Assembly: GCF_000418325.1 (NCBI RefSeq)
Contig: NC_021658.1
Coordinates: forward strand, 9,438,001 to 9,502,000
DNA length: 64,000 nt
Reading direction: 5' to 3'
DNA from: Sorangium cellulosum So0157-2
Lineage (GTDB): Bacteria > Myxococcota_A > Polyangia > Polyangiales > Polyangiaceae
Both the position numbers and the translations under genes were made by a program. Shown one piece after another: positions 35,948 through 44,172 of the stretch (positions within the stretch are counted from its first letter, which is position 1; each line of letters begins with the position of its first letter). The notes beneath the pieces are model-generated. The model worked only from the letters and a program-made list of their open reading frames with translations. It was not told where the DNA came from and ran no database searches.

Positions 35948-36688
35948 ATGCTCGCGCCGGTGACCGCGCCGCTGCGGCTGTTGCTCCTCCCGGGTCTCGA
36001 CGGCACCGGCGCGCTCTTCGCGCCGTTCGTCGAGGCGCTGTCCGCCGAGTCCGCCGACATCGCGCCGGAGGTGGTCTCGTACCCCGCGGACCGGGCGCTC
36101 GACTACGACGCCCTCGAGGCGCTCGTCGCGGCGCGCCTGCCCGCGGATGGGCCGTACGCGCTGCTCGGCGAGTCGTTCTCGGGGCCGCTCGCGCTCCGGC
36201 TGGCCTGCCGGCGCGCCGGCCAGCTCGTCGGCGTGGCGCTCGTCGCCACCTTCGTCACGAACCCGGTGTGGCTCGTCCCGTCGCTCGCGCGGCACCTCGT
36301 CGGCCCGTGGCTCTTCCGCCGCCGCGCGCCGGAGCTCGTCGCGCGGCGCTACCTCGTCGGCGCGCGCGCCGACGCCGCGTGGCTCGAGCGCGTGGCCGCG
36401 AACGTCGAGGCCGTCGATCCCGCGGTGATGGCGGCGCGCGTGCGCGAGGTGCTCTCGGTCGACGCGCGCGCGCCGCTCCAGCGCTGCGCCGCGCCGCTGC
36501 TCTACCTGGGCGCCGCGGGCGACGCGCTGGTGCCGCCGCGCGTGCTGCGCGAGCTCCGCCGGCTGCGGCCCGACCTGGAGTGCGTCATGGTCGACGCCCC
36601 GCACCTCGTGCTGCAGCTCGCGCCGGAGGCGTCGGCGCGGGCGATCGCGGGCTTCCTGGGGCGCGCGACCGCGAAGGCGCGGCCCTAG
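35948..36688 (+). CDS. Alpha/beta hydrolase
   Basis: This 246-residue protein follows the alpha/beta hydrolase fold: an N-terminal LLLLPGLDGTGALFAPF oxyanion loop, the nucleophile elbow GESFSG, a lid-like VWLVPSLARHLVGPWLFRRR, the acid in LGAAGDALVP and the final catalytic His in VDAPHLVLQLAP. The substrate is unknown; the family includes esterases and thioesterases. The ATG at 35948 is used because the LLLLPG strand begins a few residues later. It is convergent with the methyltransferase gene. Confidence 0.82.
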   Translation: MLAPVTAPLRLLLLPGLDGTGALFAPFVEALSAESADIAPEVVSYPADRALDYDALEALVAARLPADGPYALLGESFSGPLALRLACRRAGQLVGVALVATFVTNPVWLVPSLARHLVGPWLFRRRAPELVARRYLVGARADAAWLERVAANVEAVDPAVMAARVREVLSVDARAPLQRCAAPLLYLGAAGDALVPPRVLRELRRLRPDLECVMVDAPHLVLQLAPEASARAIAGFLGRATAKARP

Positions 36689-36786
36689 CTGGCTTGCCTC
36701 GGGGCTGCGTCCCGGTCCGTCCCCCGGCCCTCGGGACCGCCATGTCGGCGACATCCGGCGGCGCCGCGGCCCCGCGTCCCGCCACG

Positions 36787-37509
36787 TCACGCGCCGATCG
36801 CGGATGGTTCGTAGCGAGTGACCCAGACCTTGATGTGCAGCTCCGCGAAGATCAGACAAGGCGCCATGAAGCCTGCCCGGGACAGGAGCGCGAAGACCTC
36901 CTCATCCGAGGCCGGAATCCTCAACGACGCCATCATCTTCTGCCGTTTCTCCGCCGCCTCGGGCGGCCGCCCGCCCGCGATGGCCCGCCGGTCCTCGACG
37001 GCCGTGAGCCGCGGATCGTCCCCGGTCCGGCAGCCGATCACGAAGGGCGCCCCCGGCTTCAGCCGCCCGGCGATCTCCCGGAGCAGCGCCAGGCGAGCCT
37101 CATCCCCCGGGAGGTGGTGCAGGACGCCGATCATCTGGGCGCCGTCGAACAAGGGCCCGCGCGCGAGATCGCGCAGCTCGCAGGCGTGCAGGCTCGTCCG
37201 CTCGAGGAGGCCTTCCGCCGCGAGCTTCTCTCTCGCGACGTCGAGCATCTCCGGCGAGGGATCGACGCCCGTGAAACGGACGCCGGCCCCGACGTAGCGC
37301 GCGAACGGCTTCACCTCGCTCCCGGTCCCGATGCCGACCATCAGCAGCGACGCGGCCTCGCTGTCCGGGAGCGCTGCGGCCATCACCTCGGCGGCGACCT
37401 GCTGCAGGACGCCGTAACCTGGCCAAAAGCGTTGCACTTGGTCGTCGTAGCTCAATGCGCGCTCTCGCCCGAAGGCCGCCGCGTGCTTTTCATGTCCGTC
37501 CGTCCCCAT
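36787..37509 (-). CDS. SAM-dependent methyltransferase
   Basis: The 240-residue class I methyltransferase carries motif I LLMVGIGTGSEVKPFA, an acidic loop GVDPSPEMLDVAREKL, motif IV-like FDGAQMIGVLHHLPGDE and post-motif LREIAGRLKPGAPFVIG. The last 80 residues are helical and may form a lid. The substrate is unknown. The ATG at 37509 has an AGGAGAAGG site in front, and the frame upstream of it has no recognisable content. It is a single gene facing the hydrolase. Confidence 0.82.
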   Translation of the reverse strand: MGTDGHEKHAAAFGRERALSYDDQVQRFWPGYGVLQQVAAEVMAAALPDSEAASLLMVGIGTGSEVKPFARYVGAGVRFTGVDPSPEMLDVAREKLAAEGLLERTSLHACELRDLARGPLFDGAQMIGVLHHLPGDEARLALLREIAGRLKPGAPFVIGCRTGDDPRLTAVEDRRAIAGGRPPEAAEKRQKMMASLRIPASDEEVFALLSRAGFMAPCLIFAELHIKVWVTRYEPSAIGA

Positions 37510-37735
37510 CTCGCCTTCTCCTCGGCTGACGGTCGCTCGGACCGCCTGCTGCGAAGGAGTACCGCCCTTCGCGCGGCACCGGCAGGGCGGGGTTTTCAAT
37601 CGGATGGTCGGGGCTTTCTGTCGCGGCCCCCCGCAGGGCGGGGCCCCGGCGCCTGTCCAGTCCGGTGGAGCCGCCAGCGGCGGCCTCCGCCGGGAGCTTC
37701 GGATCGTGGGACAGGCGCAGCGCTGCGCCTACCTG

Positions 37736-37829
37736 GCTCACCTGAGCCTGCCATTGCATGTTCACCTGACCTGCCATTGCTACATGGTTCACCTGACCTG
37801 CCATTGAACAATCGCCTGACCGGTCCTTG
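37736..37829. repeat. Degenerate 24-27-bp tandem repeats
   Basis: Three units contain (T/C)TCACCTGA(G)CCTGCCATTG, and a fourth degenerate one reads CGCCTGACCGGTCCTTG. The spacer between units varies (CATG, CTACATGG, AACAA). The function is unknown; it may be debris from repeated recombination or a protein-binding array. Confidence 0.6.
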
Positions 37830-37840
37830 CGTGAGCGTCG

Positions 37841-37864
37841 CATCCCCCACGCCGCGCGGCGCCG
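37841..37864. repeat. 24-nt dispersed repeat shared with the 18-kb inverted repeat
   Basis: These 24 bases are identical to 18247-18270, which is the beginning of the right arm of the nested inverted repeat plus three bases. The rest of the arm is absent here, so this is a truncated copy of that element. Confidence 0.75.
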
Positions 37865-38061
37865 GGTCATTCACGTTGCATTGCAGATTCAACTTGACAA
37901 TCGACGCCTATAGCAAAGACCTCTTCCTGCCAGGGCACGACGCAACGGACGCCCTGCGATCCGCGGTTTCACGTCGGAAGCCCGCTCATCACGCCCGCCG
38001 GGCCTTGGAACGGCGGGACTTGGTCAGCGCCGTCCTTCGAAACAAACAGCGAGGTAATCCA

Positions 38062-39561
38062 ATGTCCGCATCTCTCTCACGTCGCTCAACGGTCTTCCTG
38101 GCTCAGGTTGGTTTGCTCTCCGCGGCTTCGTGGAGTTTCACCGGATGTGGCTCCGAGGGTCCCATGGACGGTCCGGTCGGAGCGCACGCCCCTGGGGCTG
38201 TCGAAAGCGAGCCCGTCGCCGAGGCGCGCGCGGGCCTGGACGCCGGCTTCACGTCGCGCGAGATCGTGCGCGGGCTGTCGTTTCCGATGCGGATCGTCTG
38301 GGGGCCGGACGGCTATCTGTGGTTGACCGAGCGCGTGGGGAAGCGGGTCGTGCGCGTCAGGCCCTCGGACGGCCAGAAGACGACCGCGGTCACCATCGAC
38401 GAAGCGTACCAGTCGGGAGGACAGGACGGGGTGCTGGGCCTCGCCCTGCACCCGGATCTGCTCAAGGGCACGGGCAACGACTATGTGTACGTCTCCTACA
38501 CCTATGACGTCGATCCGAGCTCAGCGGTGAGCCGCAGGACGAAGATCCGTCGCTACGCGTACAACGCCACGACAAAGACCCTGGAGAGCCCCGTCGACAT
38601 CATCACGGGCCTGCCCGGGAGCGACGATCACAACTCGGCGCGGCTCCTGTTCGGCCCCGATCAGAAGCTCTATTACACCGTCGGGGACCAGGGAAACAAC
38701 CAGTTCAACAGGAAGTGCCTCCCGGTCGGCGCGCAGGATCTCCCCACGGCGACCGAGGTCGCAGCGCAGGACTGGTCGAAATACGCCGGCAAGGTCCTGC
38801 GCCTCGACCTCGACGGCTCGATCCCGGGCGACAACCCGCAGATCGCCGGCGTCCGCAGCCACGTCTACTCGTACGGCCACCGCAACCCGCAGGGCCTCAC
38901 GTTCCTCGACACCAAGCTCTACGCGGCCGAGCATGGGCCCAAGAGCGAAGACGAGCTGAACCTCATCCTGCCCGGCAAGAACTACGGCTGGCCGCACGTC
39001 GCCGGCTACCAGGACAGCCAGGCGTATACGTACGACAACTGGTCCGCGTCGAGCCCGACGCCGTGCTCGTCGCTCGCGTGGAACGACTACACGCCCCCTT
39101 CCTCGGTCCCCCGGCAGCAGGAGAGCGCCTGGAGCCACCCCGATTTCACGCCGCCGCTCGTCACCTTCTACACTGTCCCGAACGGCTACAACTTCAGGGA
39201 TCCGGCGTGCGGGGGCAACGATTACATCTGCTGGCCGACGATCGCGCCCTCCTCGCTCCACACCTATGCCGCTGCGCCCGGCATCCCCGGGTGGGAGGGC
39301 TCGCTCCTGATGACCACCCTCAAGAAGGGCGCGGTGTACCGGGTGAAGCCGAGCCCCGCCGGGGGCTCCGTCGAGGAGGAGGCGGTCGTCCACTTCCAGA
39401 CCACCAACCGCTACCGCGATCTCGCGCTGAGCCCGGATGGCCTGACGGTCTATGTGATCACGGACAGCCAGGGGAGCACCAGCGGGCCGACCGGCGGGGC
39501 CACATCGGCGCTGAGCAACCCGGGGGCGATCCTGGAGTTCAAGTACACGGGCACGAACTGA
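38062..39561 (+). CDS. Secreted PQQ-type glucose/sorbosone (aldose) dehydrogenase
   Basis: The 499-residue enzyme is exported; its N-terminus (FLAQVGLLSAASWSFTGC) fits a signal peptide with a weak lipobox. The beta-propeller of soluble aldose dehydrogenases is clear: FPMRIVWGPDGYLWLTERVGKR, GGQDGVLGLALHPD, SARLLFGPDQKLYYTVGDQG, YSYGHRNPQGL and LYAAEHGPKSEDELNLI with NYGWPHV. These carry the PQQ- and calcium-binding residues of the PF07995 family. It should oxidise free sugars in the periplasm or outside. A GAGGT site precedes the ATG at 38062. Length is slightly above the usual 350-480 residues because of an insertion before the last blade. Confidence 0.88.
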   Translation: MSASLSRRSTVFLAQVGLLSAASWSFTGCGSEGPMDGPVGAHAPGAVESEPVAEARAGLDAGFTSREIVRGLSFPMRIVWGPDGYLWLTERVGKRVVRVRPSDGQKTTAVTIDEAYQSGGQDGVLGLALHPDLLKGTGNDYVYVSYTYDVDPSSAVSRRTKIRRYAYNATTKTLESPVDIITGLPGSDDHNSARLLFGPDQKLYYTVGDQGNNQFNRKCLPVGAQDLPTATEVAAQDWSKYAGKVLRLDLDGSIPGDNPQIAGVRSHVYSYGHRNPQGLTFLDTKLYAAEHGPKSEDELNLILPGKNYGWPHVAGYQDSQAYTYDNWSASSPTPCSSLAWNDYTPPSSVPRQQESAWSHPDFTPPLVTFYTVPNGYNFRDPACGGNDYICWPTIAPSSLHTYAAAPGIPGWEGSLLMTTLKKGAVYRVKPSPAGGSVEEEAVVHFQTTNRYRDLALSPDGLTVYVITDSQGSTSGPTGGATSALSNPGAILEFKYTGTN

Positions 39562-39778
39562 GCTGACGCCGGAGGAGCAGGGCCCGCGCCCCGCCGGCGC
39601 AGCTCCGCGACCGCGTGGAGGGGCCCCGAGACGAGCGGCGCCTCGCCCCGGCGCCGCGGGCCCGGGGCGAGGCTGCCGCGCCCCGCTGCCGGCGGCTCTC
39701 CATGCGCGCCGCGCGCCGTGATAGCCTCGCTGTCCGGGTCCCCTTCCCTCGGCGGGTCATCGCATGGAGAGGCGTTCG

Positions 39779-40273
39779 ATGCGCGCAAGGCTGTCGTTGT
39801 CGTTGCTGTTGGTCGGCGGGTGCGGTGGTACGGAAGCCGTCCCGCCGGAATCGACGGGACCGAGGCGGGTGACGCTCGTCACGCCATCGGTCGCGACCGA
39901 GAGCGACGGCGTGCGGCTCGCCGACGGCGCCATCGTCGCGGGCGCCGGCGACCTGAGCCTCTATCAGTCGATGGTGCTCTCGCTCTCCTCGCCCACGCCG
40001 GGCTCCCTCTGCGCGAAGGGGACCTTCAGCGCGCTGGGCGACGTCCCGACGGACGTCGACACCTGCCCGGCGGGGCTCTCGGGCACCTGGGAGCAGAGGA
40101 CGTACCTGAGCGGAGCGACGACGCACACGACCGAGGAGTCGTCCGTCATCGGGCTCGGGCTGCTCGTGTGGAACGCGGACCACACGGCGCTCTACCGCCT
40201 GCGCGTCATCGGCGATTCGTATGACGGACAAGGGGTCTCGACGGCGACGTTCGACGTCGAGCCCGTGCCGTAG
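39779..40273 (+). CDS. Small lipoprotein of unknown function
   Basis: From the ATG at 39779 (GGAGAGG site 5 bp before it) the protein has 164 residues with a very short lipobox signal (LSLSLLLVGGC). An ATG 15 bp upstream would lengthen the n-region. The mature sequence is beta-rich and Ser/Thr-rich, with two cysteines that could pair (GSLCAKG and VDTCPAG). No domain is recognised. It is a single gene 218 bp after the sugar dehydrogenase. Confidence 0.65.
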   Translation: MRARLSLSLLLVGGCGGTEAVPPESTGPRRVTLVTPSVATESDGVRLADGAIVAGAGDLSLYQSMVLSLSSPTPGSLCAKGTFSALGDVPTDVDTCPAGLSGTWEQRTYLSGATTHTTEESSVIGLGLLVWNADHTALYRLRVIGDSYDGQGVSTATFDVEPVP

Positions 40274-40472
40274 ACGGCGCGCCCGGCGGTCGCCTTCCTC
40301 CTCGAAACGCTGGCCGACACACCCGGACCGCCCCGGCGCCCCCACCGGCGCGTCCTCGGCGGCGACCGCCCAGGTGCTCGCCGGAGAAGGCTGGCCTGGC
40401 GCGGCGCGAGCCGGGCGCCCCCGCCGCCCGCCCAAAGCCCGGCCGACGAATGTCACGCCATAATCCTGCGAT
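40274..40472. other. Spacer before the sigma-54 control region
   Basis: I see no gene here. A half copy of the downstream palindrome, TGTCACG, lies at 40451-40457. Confidence 0.5.
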
Positions 40473-40510
40473 CCGTGACATGTCACGGCGCAACCCGTGA
40501 CATGTCACGG
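40473..40510. promoter_or_regulatory. Tandem 16-bp palindromes, likely activator (UAS) sites
   Basis: CCGTGACATGTCACGG occurs twice as a perfect palindrome (40473-40488 and 40495-40510). The centres are 22 bp apart, two helical turns, as for cooperative dimers. A related inverted pair GTGAAATG/CATTTCAC follows at once. The sites lie about 90-120 bp upstream of a -24/-12 sigma-54 promoter, the usual place for an enhancer-binding protein. The regulator gene is not in the window. Confidence 0.8.
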
Positions 40511-40595
40511 TGAAATGGGCCGCATTTCACGGCGAGCGGCTCACCGTCCGGCGCATGGCGAGCGACGGATTGAGAAATCGAACCATTTTTGCGCT

Positions 40596-40610
40596 TGGCA
40601 CGTCGGGTGC
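40596..40610 (+). promoter_or_regulatory. Sigma-54 (-24/-12) promoter
   Basis: TGGCACG-TCGG-GTGC fits the consensus TGGCACG-N4-TTGC at all conserved positions except one T. The GG (40597-40598) and GC (40609-40610) are spaced exactly as required. Transcription should begin near 40622, giving a 200-nt leader before the SnoaL-like gene. A small hairpin (TCTGCC/GGCAGA near 40675-40690) lies in that leader. Confidence 0.7.
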
Positions 40611-40820
40611 TTTGTGCCCCGGAGCGAGGCCGAGCAGCAGCGTCGAGCTTCCGGAACGCACCTGGTTGCGCCCTTCTGCCGCTGGCAGAGGGGAGAGGAC
40701 GATCGCCGCTGACTCGAGCTTCGCGCTGCGTGAGGACGCAACGTCTGCTCGCCGCGATCAAGGCGGCAACGATGACACACGCCGCGCCCTCGTGGTGAAT
40801 CCCAGCGAAGGAGAATGGAC

Positions 40821-41375
40821 ATGAAGAACGGTTTGATGAGCAAAGTCATTCATGTGGCCGCAGCGTCGGCGGCCATGCTGGCGCTCGGTGGCACGATGAA
40901 GAGCGCCGAGGCCGAGGTCGTGCCCATCTGCCTCACCGTGCCGGAGCACACCCAGATCGCCAGCCTGGTCAATCAGTTCTACCAGGCGTCCACCAACGGT
41001 GATCTCGATTTCATCGAAGGTATCATCTCGACCAGCCCGAACGCGGTGTTCCTCGGCACGGCGCCCGGGGAGGTCTACACCGGCCACGACGCCATCGTTC
41101 AATGGTGGCAGGACATGTTCATCTTCCTCGACGGCCTGGGATACCCGAACGACGGCGGGCTCCCGATCGAGGCCACCGGAGGGCTCCTCCAGCTGCAGCA
41201 GCAGGGCACCGTCGCCTGGGTGGCGGACGACCCGACGTTCGCCTTCCTGGGCGGCGACGTCCCGAGCCGGTTGAGCCTCGTCTTCCACAAGGACAGCAGC
41301 GGGCAATGGAAGATCATCCAGGGGCACTGGTCCATCGGCCTGCCCAACGAGGAGCTCCCGCTGGAGGCGCCGTGA
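40821..41375 (+). CDS. Secreted SnoaL/NTF2-like protein
   Basis: This 184-residue protein has a signal peptide (VIHVAAASAAMLALGG...SAEA) and one compact alpha+beta cone domain of the SnoaL/DUF4440 type: IASLVNQFYQASTNGDLDFIEGI, VFLGTAPGEVYTGHDAIVQWW, then curved strands ending RLSLVFHKDSSGQWKIIQGHWS. The GxGHDAI and WKIIQGHWS elements are typical. These domains bind small ligands or act as isomerases and hydrolases; which applies here is unknown. The ATG at 40821 follows GAAGGAG at correct spacing. It is the only gene downstream of the sigma-54 promoter before a strong terminator. Confidence 0.85.
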   Translation: MKNGLMSKVIHVAAASAAMLALGGTMKSAEAEVVPICLTVPEHTQIASLVNQFYQASTNGDLDFIEGIISTSPNAVFLGTAPGEVYTGHDAIVQWWQDMFIFLDGLGYPNDGGLPIEATGGLLQLQQQGTVAWVADDPTFAFLGGDVPSRLSLVFHKDSSGQWKIIQGHWSIGLPNEELPLEAP

Positions 41376-41484
41376 TCCTGGAGGGGCGGCTCGCGCGTCG
41401 CTGACGTCGCCCCCTGTCCCGCTGGCGAGGCGCGCGCTTCGCGCTCGCGCTCATCGCTCGACACGCTCAGCGCACGTGCGACGC

Positions 41485-41512
41485 GCGCCCCCACGCATGC
41501 GCGTGGGGGCGC
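41485..41512. terminator. Bidirectional hairpin between convergent genes
   Basis: GCGCCCCCACGC and GCGTGGGGGCGC form a perfect 12-bp stem around the loop ATGC. It lies between the SnoaL-like gene and the oppositely directed xylanase gene. There is no U-tract, as is common in GC-rich genomes. Confidence 0.7.
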
Positions 41513-41594
41513 CCATCATCGCGACCACCGCCGCGCGTGCGGGGTGAGGCGCCGCGCGGCCGAGCGCGCGGCCGCTCTCGGCTCGATCAAGGCG

Positions 41595-42905
41595 CTAACG
41601 GCCCAGCAGGGCCTCCAGCACCTTGTTGTAGGTCTCCTTCTTCTGATACTGATCGTTGAAGAGCAGCGACTGCGAGCTCTGCCCGTTGCACAAGGCCCCG
41701 CTCCAGCTGTTGAGCCACGACCTGCCGTCGTTGATCCCCCAGAACGTGATCGCGACGCACTTGGGCAGCGAGAAGCAGGCCGCGACGATGTCGTGGTAGT
41801 AAGCGAGCTGCTCCTCGGCGGTCACCACGCCGCCGCAGCGGTTGATGTCCATCTCGGAGATCAACACCTCCAGGCCGAGATCGGAGAAGCGCTTCAGGTT
41901 CGCCGCCACGTCCGCGCCGCCGGCCTCGTTGTTGGGCGGCCCGATGTGCATCTGGAACCCGACGCCGTCGATCGGGACGCCCCGATCGACCATCCCCTTG
42001 ATCATCTCATAGACGTAATCGGCCTTATCGTTGAGCGCGTCGATGCTGTAGTCGTTGTAATAGAGCTTGGCCTCCGGGTCTTGCTCCCTCGCGACCTTGA
42101 AAGCGAAATCGATGAACTCCACCCCCATCGCGTTGAAGAACACCGAGGGCCTCATGCGGGGATTGCCGACGCCCGTGTCGCTGTCGGTGATGACCGCCTC
42201 GTTGACCACGTCCCAGTGCTTGATCTTGCTCTTGAAGTGGCCCATGACGTTCTCGATGTGCCTGCGGATGGCTTGCTGCACCGCGGTCGACCCGGACAGG
42301 GAGTTCGCCCACCCCGGCAGCTGGTTGTGCCACACCAGGGTGTGGCCCTTGACCTTCATTCCATTGCTCGTCGCCCAGTTGACGATGTTGTCCGCGGCAC
42401 CGTAGTTGAAGCTCCCCGGGTTGGGCTCCAGCGCGTCCCACTTCATCTCGTTCTCCGCCGTCACGTAGTCGTGCTCGGCGGCGGCGACGCGCTTGTAGTT
42501 CGCGTCGTTGAGACCGGAGCCGGAGATGGCCGCGCCGATGAGGATGGGCGGGTTCGCCTTCGAGCCGGCCTCCTTGAGCGAGCTGGCGCTCGCGGCGGGG
42601 ATCCGGGCGCCAGCGCCGCCGCCGCCGCCCGAGCCGCCGTCGCCGCCCATGCCGCCCGAGCCGGCCATGTCGCCGCCCGCGCCGCCGGAGCCGCTCGTCG
42701 GGCCGGCGGTCGTGGTGGTCGTGCCGCCGGGGCCGCTCGTCGTACCGCCGGTCGTGGCGGCCGAGCCGCCGGAGCCGCTCGTCGTGCTGCCGCCGGGGCC
42801 GCTCGTCGGGCCCGCGCCGCCGGTCTCCCCTCCCCCGTCGCCGTCCGAACAGCCGAGAGCACAAAGGAACGCCGAGAGTAGAAGAGTAAGGGGTGCTGAC
42901 CTCAT
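41595..42905 (-). CDS. Endo-1,4-beta-xylanase, GH10 lipoprotein
   Basis: This 436-residue enzyme cleaves beta-1,4-xylan. The ATG at 42905 follows GGAGG. A lipobox ending at Cys19 (LCALGC) and an 80-residue Gly/Ser/Thr linker tether a GH10 catalytic barrel to the surface. The barrel shows YVTAENEMKWDALEP, GHTLVWHNQLPGW, the acid/base Glu236 in WDVVNEAV and the nucleophile Glu351 in LISEMDI. WGINDGRSWL follows near the end, in the place of the family WGxxDxxSW. No separate carbohydrate-binding module is attached. The gene is single and lies near other sugar genes. Confidence 0.93.
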   Translation of the reverse strand: MRSAPLTLLLSAFLCALGCSDGDGGGETGGAGPTSGPGGSTTSGSGGSAATTGGTTSGPGGTTTTTAGPTSGSGGAGGDMAGSGGMGGDGGSGGGGGAGARIPAASASSLKEAGSKANPPILIGAAISGSGLNDANYKRVAAAEHDYVTAENEMKWDALEPNPGSFNYGAADNIVNWATSNGMKVKGHTLVWHNQLPGWANSLSGSTAVQQAIRRHIENVMGHFKSKIKHWDVVNEAVITDSDTGVGNPRMRPSVFFNAMGVEFIDFAFKVAREQDPEAKLYYNDYSIDALNDKADYVYEMIKGMVDRGVPIDGVGFQMHIGPPNNEAGGADVAANLKRFSDLGLEVLISEMDINRCGGVVTAEEQLAYYHDIVAACFSLPKCVAITFWGINDGRSWLNSWSGALCNGQSSQSLLFNDQYQKKETYNKVLEALLGR

Positions 42906-43100
42906 GCTCGCATCCTCCGAAGGAAAAATCTCGTCCTGGTTCCCGCGAAGCGGCGCCGTGATCATCGCCGGATCACACCGCGCACGGGCGGCCCCCGATG
43001 AGGGTGCCGAAGCGACAGTAGAGCGGAGGCTCCCCCCCAAGTCCACAGCCTCAACGATGCAGGCACGTGGGACAGCGGACTCCGGAAGAAAATTCCGGGC

Positions 43101-44054
43101 TCATTCGAGGCTCCTCGCGCCGACGGCCGGACGGGCGCGTCGCGCCTTCTTCTCCGGCGGGACCGCGCGGCGCAGGAAGTCGACGAACGCCCGCAGCGCG
43201 GGGGGCGTCTGCCGGCGGCTCGGGTAGTAGAGATAAAAGCCCGGGAACGACGGCGACCAGGGCTCCAGGACGCGCGCCAGCCTCCCGGCCTCGACCAGCG
43301 GCCTCGCTTGCTCGTCGAACACGTACGCGATGCCGACGCCGTCCACCGCGGCGCGCAGCGCGAGGTCGACGTCGTTGACGATGAGCGGGCCCTCGACGGC
43401 GACCTCCAGGGACTGCTTCCCCTTCTCGAACTCCCACCGGTACAGGCTGCCGTCGGTCGGCCAGCGCGTGTTGATGCAGCGGTGCCGGTGCAGATCGCGC
43501 GGGGTCGCGGGGACGCCGTGGCGCGCCAGATACGCCGGCGACGCCACCGCCATCATCGAGAAATCGCCGCTCAGCTTCACGGCCACCATGTCGCGCTCGA
43601 GGCGCTCGCCCAGGCGGACCCCGGCGTCGAAGCGGCGCGCGACGATGTCGGCGATCGCGTCCTCGACCACCACGTCGAGCACGATCTCCGGGTGCTCCTC
43701 GTGGAACGGGCCGAGCAGCGGGGCGAGGCACCAGACCGCGGCGACCCGCGCCGTGTTGATCCGGAGCACGCCCGACGGCCTGTCCCGGAGCGCCTTTACG
43801 TCGGCGACCGCCGCCTCCAGCTCGGTCAGCGCCGGGGAGAGCCGCGAGAGCAGCCGCGCCCCCGCCTCGCTCGGCGCGACGCTGCGGGTGGTGCGGTTCA
43901 GGAGGCGCACCCCGAGCCGCTCCTCCAGCCCCCGGATGGTCTGGCTCAGGGCCGACGGCGAGACCCGCAGGTGCGCCGCCGCGCGGGCGAAGCTCCCGTG
44001 CTCCACGATGGCCGCGAACGCTGTCAGATCGGAGAACTCTCTCCCGCGCATCAT
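43101..44054 (-). CDS. LysR-family transcriptional regulator
   Basis: The 317-residue regulator has the N-terminal winged helix-turn-helix (FAAIVEHGSFARAAAHLRVSPSALSQTIRGLEERLGVRLLNRTTR, the most conserved part of the family) and a C-terminal two-lobed effector-binding domain (LRINTARVAAVWCLAPLLGPFHEEHPEIVLDVVV...). It is divergent from the aldo/keto reductase gene, 118 bp apart, the usual arrangement for a LysR activator and its target. A second start 3 bp downstream is possible. The effector is unknown. Confidence 0.92.
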   Translation of the reverse strand: MMRGREFSDLTAFAAIVEHGSFARAAAHLRVSPSALSQTIRGLEERLGVRLLNRTTRSVAPSEAGARLLSRLSPALTELEAAVADVKALRDRPSGVLRINTARVAAVWCLAPLLGPFHEEHPEIVLDVVVEDAIADIVARRFDAGVRLGERLERDMVAVKLSGDFSMMAVASPAYLARHGVPATPRDLHRHRCINTRWPTDGSLYRWEFEKGKQSLEVAVEGPLIVNDVDLALRAAVDGVGIAYVFDEQARPLVEAGRLARVLEPWSPSFPGFYLYYPSRRQTPPALRAFVDFLRRAVPPEKKARRARPAVGARSLE

Positions 44055-44130
44055 GTACCCCTGGCTAAACAGGCTCCTTCGATCATGTCGGATTCTTCGC
44101 GGGGCGCCAGGGCCTCAACGTCCGGATCCA

Positions 44131-44154
44131 GGCAGGGCGCCTGACGCGCCTGCC
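44131..44154. promoter_or_regulatory. Inverted repeat in the LysR/AKR divergent promoter
   Basis: GGCAGGGCGC-CTGA-CGCGCCTGCC is nearly symmetrical and lies about 20 bp before the reductase start. It might be a LysR-site half pair, though no clear T-N11-A motif is present. Confidence 0.3.
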
Positions 44155-44172
44155 GCACCTGTGGAGCCAACC

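Larger units (their letters stand above)
37510..38061. other. Intergenic region with repeat debris and likely sugar-dehydrogenase promoter
   Basis: This 550-bp gap becomes less GC-rich toward the dehydrogenase start. It contains a hairpin-like pair GCGCCTGTCC...GGACAGGCGC (about 37649-37716), the CACCTGACCTGCCATTG repeats, a 24-nt copy of the 18-kb inverted-repeat arm, and a TTGACA at 37894. No complete gene or transposase is recognisable. Confidence 0.5.

Noticed and set aside
37894..37899. TTGACA as a promoter for the secreted sugar dehydrogenase
   Set aside because: The only TATA-like box (TATAGC) lies 9 bp downstream, too close, and nothing fits at 16-18 bp. Not called as a promoter.
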